Made by a program: the position numbers and the translations under genes. From a virus: DNA of 21,637 nt. The notes under the pieces are model-generated. The model was not told the origin of the DNA. It worked only from the letters and a program-made list of their open reading frames with translations, and searched no databases. Location of the stretch: IMG/VR virus record IMGVR_UViG_3300025846_000042, positions 1 through 21,637 of that record; one strand, given 5' to 3'. This document shows, piece by piece, positions 1 to 6,326 of the stretch; position 1 is the first letter of the stretch, and every line of letters begins with the position of its first letter.

Positions 1-1873
1 ACATGAGGAAGAACGCTGGCTCCAATTGCGTCTCAATACAAGACTTGTCCACAAAGATCTTCTGCCTCTGCAGCCACTTGATCCCAAACTCTAATGATCC
101 GGGTCCCTTGATTGCCGGTACCGCCCTAATCCCAAAATTATTCAGCTCTTGAATACTCTTAGATTCTGTGTCACAGGTCAATACTTCTTTCTTGATGATC
201 GGCTTCAACAACTCAGCAAGGATATCGTTTGTATATTCTGTCCCGCACAGTTCTTTGAAGATGCAGACCTCTTTCTTTGCCCGGTTGTACCCGACGCGCA
301 CATAAGCGGCAGGATCCGGATAGAAGCCGAAGTCCTGACCGTTGTAGAATTGATTTGTTTCTTTTGCGACATCCGCAAGATCCTTAACCACCCAGTTCGT
401 GTAAATGAGATTTCCAAGCACGCCCCACTTGCCAAGTGTGTATACGTCGTAGTAGTACTTGTCGGTCTCATCTTCGAGCTTTGTAATATCGTCTGCAGTG
501 AGCCAGCGATTGTCCTTGTAGGTTGTCCGGAGGATCAGCAGCTTCGCATCTGCGTAGTAGTTCTTCGTGTCATCCCACTTACCGGCAAAGAACTCTGTAT
601 AGATCCAGTGATCCTGCAGGATAGGGTTAAACAGTAGCACCATGCGTTTGATGATTGACTCATCACCGCCGCGCAGACGCTTTTTCAGGCTCTTATAGTC
701 GTTGTACTCGGTCTCTGTTGCTTCCTCGATTACGATGTCCGTTATGACACCGACCTGAGGAGTGATTGACTTGACCTTCTCGACATCATCCAGGCCGCAG
801 AAAAGAATCTGGCAACCGGATGCTTTATGTGTGATGACCATGTCGGTCTTGTTGCGGTTAAACTCACCTTCCAAGTCCATGCGACTTATGCACTTCCAAA
901 CCTCATTGAACGAAGAATTTCGAAGTGTCCGTCCAGTTTTGCGAACAATTAGATAGTTTCTCTTCCCGGACATGACATCCCGGACAGTGCGTTGGCCAAG
1001 AATAGCAAATGACTTACCGGATGAAGATCCTCCGAAAAAAACCTGTGTGGTTTGCTGTGCTGTCAGCTGATCAGCATAGACCTCATTCATCAATCCACGC
1101 CAGACAGCGTCAGGGATGATCACAGAGCCGGCAGAAGCCACAGACTTCTCAATGGCCAGTTTATTTTCTTCGAGTGCCAACTTCCGCATATCAAAATCAA
1201 TCTTGTGCTGATCCATGGGGTTCATGTTGAAGTAGTTTGATAACCACTCCAAAGACTTCTGTGGATCATGCAATTCAATTCTGAATCCCTTATCTGATTT
1301 AGAAATTGTCTTGACCAGGTCACCATCCACCATCTCAGACGGAGTAGCTGCAAATTGATTATCATAGCCGTCAAAGCCCCAAGTTGCATAGTTTGTGATA
1401 TCAGCAAAGGCAATGCGCATGTGCTTTTCGATAATGTCTTCTTTGCCAACCATGATAGTTTTAAGCTTCTCAGCTTTAAGCTGTTCGATTCGAGTTCTAA
1501 TCTTTGGGTTTCTAAGGTATCCGCTGCCCTCTGTTGCGGCTGTATTATACGAACAGCCCAGATGACTTCTAAGGTACGCCATTGTAGCATTGAGCTGCTT
1601 AACAAAGATCTGACAAAACAACTCCTGACCTTCGGTCAGAGGAGTCTCGACATCAACGGAGACTTCTCCGGGTCTTCTGATCCTCTCTTCGGGTCGAAAT
1701 GCTTTTTCGTTGCGTTGCGCTTTCTGTTGCGTTTTGTGTTGCGCAACATCTTCCCATTTATATCGGGACTTCCATGATCTGATCTTATTTGCCGGTATAT
1801 TTAGCCGCTCAGATATCTCGGCAGGTGACAGGCCTTCATCAAATAGCTTCTTTGCTTCTTCACGATCGCTCAT
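1..1873 (-). CDS. Terminase, small and large subunits fused in one ORF (C-terminus beyond window)
   Basis: DNA-packaging motor: it recognises phage DNA, cuts it and pumps it into proheads using ATP. Reading down from the ATG at 1873 the frame stays open to the window edge (at least 624 codons). Residues 10-40 form a TerS-type helix-turn-helix ending in a KW motif. Residues about 78-165 match the Terminase_2 small-subunit family (LTEGQELFCQ, then AATEGSGYLRNPKI). Residues 215-245 are a charged helix typical of TerS C-termini. With no stop, this runs into a TerL: Walker A GGSSSGKS with Lys287, Walker B IVIEEATE with Glu383/384, and RNase H-like nuclease aspartates D514 (GQDFGF) and D568 (TCDTES). 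TerL alone usually has Walker A near residue 50, so the 230-residue offset equals a whole TerS. The ribosome site (AAGGTGAGGTG) is good. The gene lies 30 bases past a tRNA-like element and just after a terminator. The end of the protein is not visible. Confidence 0.93.
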   Translation of the reverse strand, partial: MSDREEAKKLFDEGLSPAEISERLNIPANKIRSWKSRYKWEDVAQHKTQQKAQRNEKAFRPEERIRRPGEVSVDVETPLTEGQELFCQIFVKQLNATMAYLRSHLGCSYNTAATEGSGYLRNPKIRTRIEQLKAEKLKTIMVGKEDIIEKHMRIAFADITNYATWGFDGYDNQFAATPSEMVDGDLVKTISKSDKGFRIELHDPQKSLEWLSNYFNMNPMDQHKIDFDMRKLALEENKLAIEKSVASAGSVIIPDAVWRGLMNEVYADQLTAQQTTQVFFGGSSSGKSFAILGQRTVRDVMSGKRNYLIVRKTGRTLRNSSFNEVWKCISRMDLEGEFNRNKTDMVITHKASGCQILFCGLDDVEKVKSITPQVGVITDIVIEEATETEYNDYKSLKKRLRGGDESIIKRMVLLFNPILQDHWIYTEFFAGKWDDTKNYYADAKLLILRTTYKDNRWLTADDITKLEDETDKYYYDVYTLGKWGVLGNLIYTNWVVKDLADVAKETNQFYNGQDFGFYPDPAAYVRVGYNRAKKEVCIFKELCGTEYTNDILAELLKPIIKKEVLTCDTESKSIQELNNFGIRAVPAIKGPGSLEFGIKWLQRQKIFVDKSCIETQLEPAFFLM

Positions 1874-1903
1874 CACCTCACCTTCCTATTCTGTTTATAA
1901 ATT

Positions 1904-1973
1904 AGCCTCTGCCCGGATTCGAACCGGGATCCTTACCACGTATGTCGTCGCTCTACTTTTAAGCTACAAAGGC
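1904..1973 (-). tRNA. tRNA-like element or degenerate tRNA upstream of terminase
   Basis: Read on the minus strand, the 70-base element has a 7-bp acceptor stem (GCCTTTG with CAGAGGC, one G-U pair), a D-arm-like GCTT...GAGC and a perfect 5-bp T-stem with a TTCGAAT loop (CCCGG/CCGGG). The middle is not normal: only 21 bases lie between the D-arm and T-arm, where 22-23 are usual, and no 5-bp stem with a 7-base loop can be drawn. The best pairing is ACGAC with GTGGT, with a G-G mismatch and only four bases in the loop, so no anticodon can be assigned. No CCA is encoded. It could be a decayed phage tRNA, or a tRNA mimic kept for processing, regulation or packaging-site recognition. Confidence 0.6.
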
Positions 1974-1976
1974 ATT

Positions 1977-2001
1977 AAAAAAGCACCCGGTGGGGGTGCT
2001 T
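1977..2001 (-). terminator. Rho-independent terminator after the moron-like gene
   Basis: On the minus strand there is a perfect 8-bp stem AAGCACCC / GGGTGCTT with a 5-base loop, followed by a run of T. It lies just downstream of the 2025-2768 gene and immediately before the tRNA-like element and terminase. Transcripts entering from the right should stop here unless antiterminated. Confidence 0.85.
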
Positions 2002-2024
2002 GCTTGTTTTCAATCAGAGATTTT

Positions 2025-2768
2025 CTATTCCTTGTCTGGTTCATCTACTGTTATATCGCAGAAAAAACGAAGAAATTTTCCTCCAAATTTTGTAATCTCA
2101 TAGCTTGTTAAGAAGCTAGTATTTAGCCTTTCTGGTCTAAATGTCTTTTTAGAATCTTTAAGATGTTCCGACATAGAAACAACCGTCTTAATTAGCGAGT
2201 CCATTTGCCTGTCCGCTCTGGTTTCAAGCAAGGCATATGATCTTAATTTCTCATGGGCTGTTGTTATACTTCCATCTAGGACAAGTTCTCTGCTAATAAT
2301 TGGCGCATCAAGCTCATCTTTCCATATAGTCTTATTCTTTAAAATTATCAAGTCCAAAATACTAAGCCGATCCAATGTATCGTAGTACAGCATAAGAATG
2401 TCTTCTGAAGAGATTTTCATCGATGCAGCATTTAGAAAACCATTAACAAGGTATTTGATTTTCTCTTCCTGCTTATTTTCAAGAACGTAGTCGCTTACGA
2501 GCGGGAACACAACCTCTTGAAACCACTCAAGCTGTTTTTCTTCTAGTTTTTCAAGTCTGCTCTCAAAATCATCCGATTTGTCCCTAACTTCAAGCATAAA
2601 CTTTTCATACATCTGTTCAGATCTTTTCTGTTTATATGCAAGCACGCCACTCACCACCCCTGGGGCTATCGAACCGGCCACTCCAGTGAAAAACACGCTC
2701 GAAAGAATTGTTGCCGTTGGAATAGCCGCAATGTCAAAGATATCTTCTACCCGTTTTTTAAGATCCAC
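2025..2768 (-). CDS. Moron-like membrane/coiled-coil protein, function unknown (247 aa)
   Basis: An in-frame ATG exists at 2885, but I choose the GTG at 2768. It is preceded by GGAGGTG eight bases upstream, and the longer version would start upstream of the terminator at 2833-2866. From that GTG, residues about 12-45 form a long Gly/Ala-rich hydrophobic stretch (SSVFFTGVAGSIAPGVVSGV) that could be a hairpin membrane insertion. A Lys/Arg-rich coiled-coil helix follows (FESRLEKLEEKQLEWFQEVV), then a mostly helical soluble domain. I do not recognise the family with certainty; the plan resembles Abi-type membrane effectors and other prophage exclusion proteins. The gene stands alone between two terminators with its own promoter, the hallmark of a moron expressed in lysogens. 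A role in superinfection exclusion is inference. Confidence 0.75.
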   Translation of the reverse strand: MDLKKRVEDIFDIAAIPTATILSSVFFTGVAGSIAPGVVSGVLAYKQKRSEQMYEKFMLEVRDKSDDFESRLEKLEEKQLEWFQEVVFPLVSDYVLENKQEEKIKYLVNGFLNAASMKISSEDILMLYYDTLDRLSILDLIILKNKTIWKDELDAPIISRELVLDGSITTAHEKLRSYALLETRADRQMDSLIKTVVSMSEHLKDSKKTFRPERLNTSFLTSYEITKFGGKFLRFFCDITVDEPDKE

Positions 2769-2793
2769 AGCCTTTTCACCTCCAAACAAAATC

Positions 2794-2822
2794 ATTGTCT
2801 CACTAACATATAACATAGACAA
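2794..2822 (-). promoter_or_regulatory. Promoter of the moron-like gene
   Basis: On the minus strand TTGTCT, 17 bases, then GACAAT, with TG one base before the -10 (extended -10). It lies between the upstream terminator and the GTG at 2768. The two elements are inverted copies of each other (ATTGTCT ... AGACAAT), so the same promoter pattern reads on both strands. Confidence 0.5.
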
Positions 2823-2832
2823 TGCTGACATA

Positions 2833-2866
2833 GAAAAACCCCGACTGTGCTTAAACAATCGGGGCT
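2833..2866 (-). terminator. Rho-independent terminator after the late regulator
   Basis: On the minus strand a 9-bp stem CCCCGATTG / CAGTCGGGG (one G-T pair) with an 8-base loop, followed by TTTTT. It ends the long leftward early operon whose last gene is the sigma-like regulator. Confidence 0.85.
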
Positions 2867-2885
2867 TTGATGAATGGAGGTCCAT

Positions 2886-2900
2886 CTGTGTAAATCACAG
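2886..2900. repeat. Short inverted repeat CTGTG-N5-CACAG
   Basis: A perfect 5-bp inverted repeat with a 5-base centre in the gap between the stop of the regulator gene and its terminator. It could be a small hairpin or an operator half-site pair. There is no further support. Confidence 0.3.
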
Positions 2901-2941
2901 TTTAAGAATATCACTCGAAAAGGGGCCATGGGGGGCCATTA

Positions 2942-3622
2942 TTATTGGCAATTTGGACAGTAAGCAGAAAACCCTCCGTTTTCTTTTACAATTTTCCATC
3001 CGGCTTCTTTAATTGCAGAGACAGCAGCATCAAAATTGTCTTCTTCAACGAGTTCCTCGCCGCAAACCTCGCACGTGGGAATGAACTTGCCATACTCCTT
3101 TTGTATCATGTCTTCCTCGCTTTCTCCCGTCAGGTTATTGTAATCAGTCTCAATGCTTCGTAATTTATGTCCGTTAAATATATCTTCAAGCTCGCGTACG
3201 GCCTTTCGTGTGATTCTCTTAATTGAGGTTTGTGAGTAAAACTCACGTTCTTCAATTTCTCTTTTTGAAAGGCAGTCGTAGAACCGAAGAATGATTATTT
3301 TTTGAGACACAGGAGGAAGCTTAAACACCGCACAGTCCAGATGCTCTATTTCAGCCTCTTGAGCATTTATGATGAAGTTCCTCATGCTGACATCGTTGCG
3401 TTGTTCAAATCGCTCCCTGCGGACACTGGACATGGTCAGTGCGTTTGACTCCCCACCAATCTGGATCTTATCCCGGGCATAATCTGTTGCTGACATGATG
3501 CGGGCCTCGATGACATCTGAATCGCTTTCCATCTCTATCGCGATCTCTCTGGCCTTCCGGATGTTTGACCGGATAGTTTTGTGATGAATAAGCAGGAACC
3601 GGATCCGCTCTCTTGTTATCAT
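2942..3622 (-). CDS. Sigma-70 region 4-like late transcription regulator with C-terminal zinc ribbon (226 aa)
   Basis: Likely switches on late (packaging and structural) genes, like the RinA/ArpU-type regulators encoded just before terminase in Firmicute phages. Residues about 95-150 (LPPVSQKIIILRFYDCLSKREI, continuing to about residue 148) form a sigma region 4-like helix-turn-helix. After the usual end of this family (about 150 residues) there is an extension with two CxxC pairs, C184/C187 and C222/C225, a probable zinc ribbon. The start overlaps the stop of the 46-residue peptide gene (ATGA), which implies translational coupling. It is the last gene of the leftward operon before a terminator. 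That it acts at the terminase promoter is inferred from position. Confidence 0.75.
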   Translation of the reverse strand: MITRERIRFLLIHHKTIRSNIRKAREIAIEMESDSDVIEARIMSATDYARDKIQIGGESNALTMSSVRRERFEQRNDVSMRNFIINAQEAEIEHLDCAVFKLPPVSQKIIILRFYDCLSKREIEEREFYSQTSIKRITRKAVRELEDIFNGHKLRSIETDYNNLTGESEEDMIQKEYGKFIPTCEVCGEELVEEDNFDAAVSAIKEAGWKIVKENGGFSAYCPNCQ

Positions 3623-3759
3623 AATCCTCCCCCTGCAAACACCCAGAGAAATATCCAGAATAGCCTGCTCATCCAGATCAGCCAGGCGGTGAAAACGAGA
3701 ACGGCCACGAGCAGCAGATATAGTGTGATCTTTTTCAGTCGTGCAATGTCTTTAGTCAT
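3619..3759 (-). CDS. Small membrane peptide (46 aa)
   Basis: A short gene with an excellent ribosome site (AGGAGGT, eight bases from the ATG at 3759). The start lies inside the end of the upstream 89-residue gene, and the stop overlaps the next start as ATGA, so it is stitched into the operon on both sides. The protein has a basic N-terminus (MTKDIARLKK), one long hydrophobic segment from residue 11 to about 40 rich in Leu, Val and Trp, and a GGGL tail. It is probably a single-pass inner-membrane peptide. Function unknown: its place in the early operon, far from the usual lysis genes, argues against an ordinary holin. Confidence 0.75.
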   Translation of the reverse strand: MTKDIARLKKITLYLLLVAVLVFTAWLIWMSRLFWIFLWVFAGGGL

Positions 3760-4021
3760 GTCCGGTTACCTCCTGTAGCATTGACCGGACTATGGCTATT
3801 GAGTCGGTAAGACGCATGTGACGCAATACTTTTTCGTCATCTGATCTTTCATACGAGTTGTAACGACACAGAAAATCCATTGCTTCAATCTCTTCCGGCG
3901 TGAAGCGCGGCTGTTCGAATTCTTCTTTTCCGCACGGTCCCATGATGCAGGGTTCGGAAACTTCTCCGTCCGATGTTACTTTGCAGATTCCGGTATCACT
4001 AAGATATTTACATTTGCTCAT
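3752..4021 (-). CDS. Conserved-looking phage protein with N-terminal cysteines (89 aa)
   Basis: Early-operon gene with a good ribosome site (AAAGGAGA, eight bases before ATG). The N-terminal 30 residues carry four cysteines (C4, C13, C25, C30) that could bind a metal; the rest looks helical and acidic (FTPEEIEAMDFLCRY). The stop is overlapped by the start of the membrane peptide gene. I do not recognise a family, and the function is unknown. Confidence 0.75.
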   Translation of the reverse strand: MSKCKYLSDTGICKVTSDGEVSEPCIMGPCGKEEFEQPRFTPEEIEAMDFLCRYNSYERSDDEKVLRHMRLTDSIAIVRSMLQEVTGHD

Positions 4022-4054
4022 GTGGTTTTCTCCTTTACGCTGTAATGCATTGTT

Positions 4055-4795
4055 TCAGTTTTGATTAGCATCTCTCCACCCTTCAAGCGCGTCCTCCATA
4101 TTCCCAAACAAAAATCCATCCTTGGGAAGCACCTTACATTTGCAGAACACCGCAAACCATGTTTGCCCGTTAAGAGTGTTCTCGTGCGGCTCGAATTCGG
4201 GCATCTCGTTGCATTTGCGACAACGCATCCCGTTGTCAATAATGATTTCTGCCTCACCGTGTAATACTTCTTGGATCTCTTCGGGCGTGAGTAGCACTGC
4301 AACCGCATCAGCTATCTTCGTGAGTGTCATATCTTCCTCGTAACCGTCGTGTACCCGTCCATCGATCCGTCTCTCAAATACGGACGTGTATGGCTTGTTC
4401 TTGAATCTACGCTCGAGGATGATTGTTCCTTTGCTGTTCATCAGGTCAGCGTTGCAGTATGGGCAAATACACGTTGGCTTGTGTCCGATGTCGGCTATGA
4501 CTTTCCATATTTGAGACTTTGCTCTTTCGGATCCCCATGAGTCACAGTAGACAACAGGTCTGATGCAATGATTCGTTTTCATATTTGCCAGACAATACTC
4601 TTTTCTTGCCTTGAGCAGTTCCGGACATTCATGTACTGGCTCGTGCCAGGTATAGTCAATCGCCCACAAGTGAGCTTCTTTCCGGAGAGGATCCGCTTCG
4701 AGTATCGTCATAATGTCCGGGTAATCGGCTCGTTTCAGTTCCGTTTCTTCTCGGTTGGCTTCTGCAAGCAGTCCAAATAAATCAAGCTGTTCCAC
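4055..4795 (-). CDS. Zinc-finger protein with sliding-clamp motif and Lar-like C-terminus (246 aa)
   Basis: Starts at a GTG (4795), five bases after GGAGGGG. The N-terminus MEQLDLFGLL contains QLDLF, an exact match to the bacterial sliding-clamp (DnaN) binding consensus QL[SD]LF. The middle has CPYC (111-114). The last 55 residues (CRKC at 192-195, CKC at 218-220, then MEDALEGWRDA) resemble the Lar-type restriction-alleviation zinc ribbon, in which paired cysteines are followed by an A..W helix. Seen: the motifs. Inferred: clamp docking and an anti-restriction or host-takeover role. The upstream 47-residue gene ends three bases before this start and has a similar clamp motif, so the two may act on the same target. 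Confidence 0.78.
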   Translation of the reverse strand: MEQLDLFGLLAEANREETELKRADYPDIMTILEADPLRKEAHLWAIDYTWHEPVHECPELLKARKEYCLANMKTNHCIRPVVYCDSWGSERAKSQIWKVIADIGHKPTCICPYCNADLMNSKGTIILERRFKNKPYTSVFERRIDGRVHDGYEEDMTLTKIADAVAVLLTPEEIQEVLHGEAEIIIDNGMRCRKCNEMPEFEPHENTLNGQTWFAVFCKCKVLPKDGFLFGNMEDALEGWRDANQN

Positions 4796-4797
4796 TT

Positions 4798-4941
4798 CTA
4801 CCCCTCCATTTCAAACAAACTCATCTGCCTTGCCCCTTGCATCTCATATGCAATCTCCACGAGCCGCTTGTGCCTCTCTGCTTTAGGTATGCCGTCTTTG
4901 TTTATCAGCAGATCGATAAACTCAAAATCGATATCGTCCAC
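4798..4941 (-). CDS. Mini-protein ending in a clamp-binding-like motif (47 aa)
   Basis: GTG start at 4941, overlapping the previous stop by one base (TAGTG), with GGAGG seven bases upstream. Its stop is two bases before the next start, so it is tightly coupled in the operon. The 47 residues are charged and helical (GIPKAERHKRLVEIAYEMQG) and end in QMSLFEMEG. QMSLF fits the Q-hydrophobic-S/D-L-F pattern that docks proteins into the DnaN clamp, here at the C-terminus where such peptides often sit. Function is otherwise unknown. Confidence 0.7.
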   Translation of the reverse strand: MDDIDFEFIDLLINKDGIPKAERHKRLVEIAYEMQGARQMSLFEMEG

Positions 4942-5096
4942 TATGCCGCCTCCACTATCTCCACTACCTGCACCGACTTACCGTCAATCATCGCGTGCCG
5001 GATCCGCACCGTATAACCCAACTTGATCAGTTCTGTCGCTATGGCGATCAGTCCGGCTGTTGAGCCGCGTCCGCCTTTCTGGGTGTGTATTAACAT
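4941..5096 (-). CDS. Small phage protein (51 aa)
   Basis: ATG at 5096, seven bases after the GGAGG that lies inside the end of rusA; the start overlaps the rusA stop. The protein reads MLIHTQKGGRGSTAGLIAIA, then a helix and two beta-like strands ending VQVVEIVEAA. It has no cysteines, no membrane segment and no family I recognise. The competing frame over the same bases (4984-5199) has shadow-like composition and no ribosome site. Confidence 0.65.
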   Translation of the reverse strand: MLIHTQKGGRGSTAGLIAIATELIKLGYTVRIRHAMIDGKSVQVVEIVEAA

Positions 5097-5500
5097 GGTT
5101 TGCCTCCGAATCTTTTAATGTCGACATCCACATGCGCCCGCTCTTCGTACTTTTTCCGCACTGCCAGCCAGATAACCTGTGTATCGTCCTCATAGGCAAT
5201 TTTGTTCAGCGCGTCGAGGATGATTTTTGCTATGTTGTCGATATCCGGCTTTTTTGTCGGGAAAATATGTCCGTCCAACATCAATGCTCTTTGCTTTTTT
5301 GATACTGATTTCGGGATGTCAAAACAGGCGGTAATAGTTACGATCAGCGGACCCTCGAAAAACTCTTTGCACTGTTGCCGATACGATATCTTCACGAGAT
5401 TTTCATACAGCGTTGTCGCTTCAGTGTTGAACGTTCCGAACCGTGTAACCCTTGGTCTTGCTTTTCCTGTCGGCGCTCCGTCAATCCAAAATGTGCTCAT
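5090..5500 (-). CDS. rusA: RusA-family Holliday junction resolvase (136 aa)
   Basis: Endonuclease that resolves four-way DNA junctions made during phage replication and recombination. It acts as a dimer with magnesium held by conserved aspartates. Residues 8-17 (GAPTGKARPR) are the family N-terminal signature. KKPDIDNIAKIILDALN holds D86, D88 and K92, matching E. coli D70, D72 and K76, and YEDDTQV supplies the next aspartate (D105/D106 for D91). Length is normal. The start overlaps the stop of the upstream 32-residue gene as ATGA. It fits with RecT and the SMC-like ATPase encoded upstream in the same operon. Confidence 0.95.
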   Translation of the reverse strand: MSTFWIDGAPTGKARPRVTRFGTFNTEATTLYENLVKISYRQQCKEFFEGPLIVTITACFDIPKSVSKKQRALMLDGHIFPTKKPDIDNIAKIILDALNKIAYEDDTQVIWLAVRKKYEERAHVDVDIKRFGGKPC

Positions 5501-5595
5501 AGCGTCTGTTCCCTCTCTGGCGACACGTCACCGGCCTTGCAGATTTCACAAAGACTACAACCGCCCTGGTGCTCACAGTATTCGCATTCTTTCAT
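5497..5595 (-). CDS. Cysteine-rich micro-protein (32 aa)
   Basis: A 32-codon gene overlapped at both ends by four-base ATGA junctions: its start with the stop of the 96-residue gene, its stop with the start of rusA. It carries five cysteines, C4, C7, C13, C16 and C19, plus H9, spaced like a compact zinc knuckle. Its tight fit between two genes supports real translation. No clear ribosome site precedes it, so translation probably depends on coupling. Function unknown. Confidence 0.6.
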   Translation of the reverse strand: MKECEYCEHQGGCSLCEICKAGDVSPEREQTL

Positions 5596-5882
5596 CCAAT
5601 CCACCTAACCCCTTGTGACCCTGCCGGAACCTCGTTATATTGCCCGCAGGCCTGTTGTTTGAGCCTTATGTCGGTTGCTATGCTGTGACTTAATCTCCAT
5701 AATTCGCACTTGTAAAAACTTTTACCGTGGTACCCGCATGGCATAAGATGTTCGCAGGTTTTGCACTTCTTTCCTTCTGGTGCGGATCCGTGAAGTTGGA
5801 TCATGGTTTTGAATTTATTTCTTCCGGATTGTGGAGGCTCTGGCTCGAAGGCGTATCCTTCAATAAATGATTGCTGTTCCAT
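5592..5882 (-). CDS. Phage protein with cysteine cluster (96 aa)
   Basis: Early-operon gene between ssb and the 32-residue micro-protein. Cysteines at CKTCEHLMPCGYHGKSFYKCELW form a C-x2-C-x6-C-x10-C array with nearby histidine, a likely zinc site. This pattern is common in small uncharacterised proteins of Firmicute phages. The ribosome site (GAGGTTGAATC) is weak. Function unknown. Confidence 0.7.
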   Translation of the reverse strand: MEQQSFIEGYAFEPEPPQSGRNKFKTMIQLHGSAPEGKKCKTCEHLMPCGYHGKSFYKCELWRLSHSIATDIRLKQQACGQYNEVPAGSQGVRWIG

Positions 5883-5891
5883 GATTCAACC

Positions 5892-6326
5892 TCAAAGATC
5901 GAACGGAGGTAGTCCTGCTTCATCATCATCAAAAGAAGGGTAATTCCCATTTGTAACAGCAGGAGCCGACTGACTCTCTGATGGCTTCCAGTTGTCGTTT
6001 GGCTGCCCTTCCTTTTTGCTGTCTACAAATTCAATTTCGTCCACGACAACTTCAGTGATATAAACTTTCTTCCCTTCCTTGTCGTCATACGACCGGCTCT
6101 GAAGATTGCCTGTAACTGCTACACGGGAACCCTTCTGGAAATACTTCCCGAGGAATTCAGCCTGTTGGCGCCATGCTACGCAGCTGATAAAGTCTGCTTG
6201 TTTCTCTGCGTCCTTTTTGGTTTTCCTGTCAACGGCGATTGTGAATCCGCAGAAAGCTATTTGAGACTGTGTTGTCTTGACTTCGGGATCCTTAACCAAT
6301 CTCCCGATCAAAATTGTACGATTCAA
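5892..6326 (-). CDS. ssb: Single-stranded DNA-binding protein (144 aa)
   Basis: Coats single-stranded DNA during phage replication and recruits partners through its tail. It starts at TTG (6326) directly after the stop of the homing endonuclease gene, with GGGGTGA five bases upstream. The OB fold occupies residues 1-105, with the usual MNRTILIGRLVKDPEV start and FISCVAWRQQAEFLGKY core. A Gly/Ser/Asn-rich linker leads to the acidic tip DDDEAGLPPFDL, the standard protein-interaction tail. Length is normal. The phage may use it to replace or supplement the host SSB at RecT-mediated annealing. Confidence 0.97.
   Translation of the reverse strand: MNRTILIGRLVKDPEVKTTQSQIAFCGFTIAVDRKTKKDAEKQADFISCVAWRQQAEFLGKYFQKGSRVAVTGNLQSRSYDDKEGKKVYITEVVVDEIEFVDSKKEGQPNDNWKPSESQSAPAVTNGNYPSFDDDEAGLPPFDL

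Noticed and set aside
149-637. Plus-strand open frame of 162 codons
   Set aside because: Lies exactly opposite the terminase coding frame, which has clear TerL motifs. No ribosome site and odd composition: a shadow.
1921-1960. Assigning a Met (CAT) or Arg (ACG) anticodon to the tRNA-like element
   Set aside because: Every way of placing a 7-base loop breaks either the anticodon stem or the D-stem, so no decoding identity can be supported.
2769-2885. Upstream ATG extension of the moron-like protein
   Set aside because: Would begin upstream of a terminator and has no ribosome site. The GTG at 2768 has GGAGGTG at the ideal distance.
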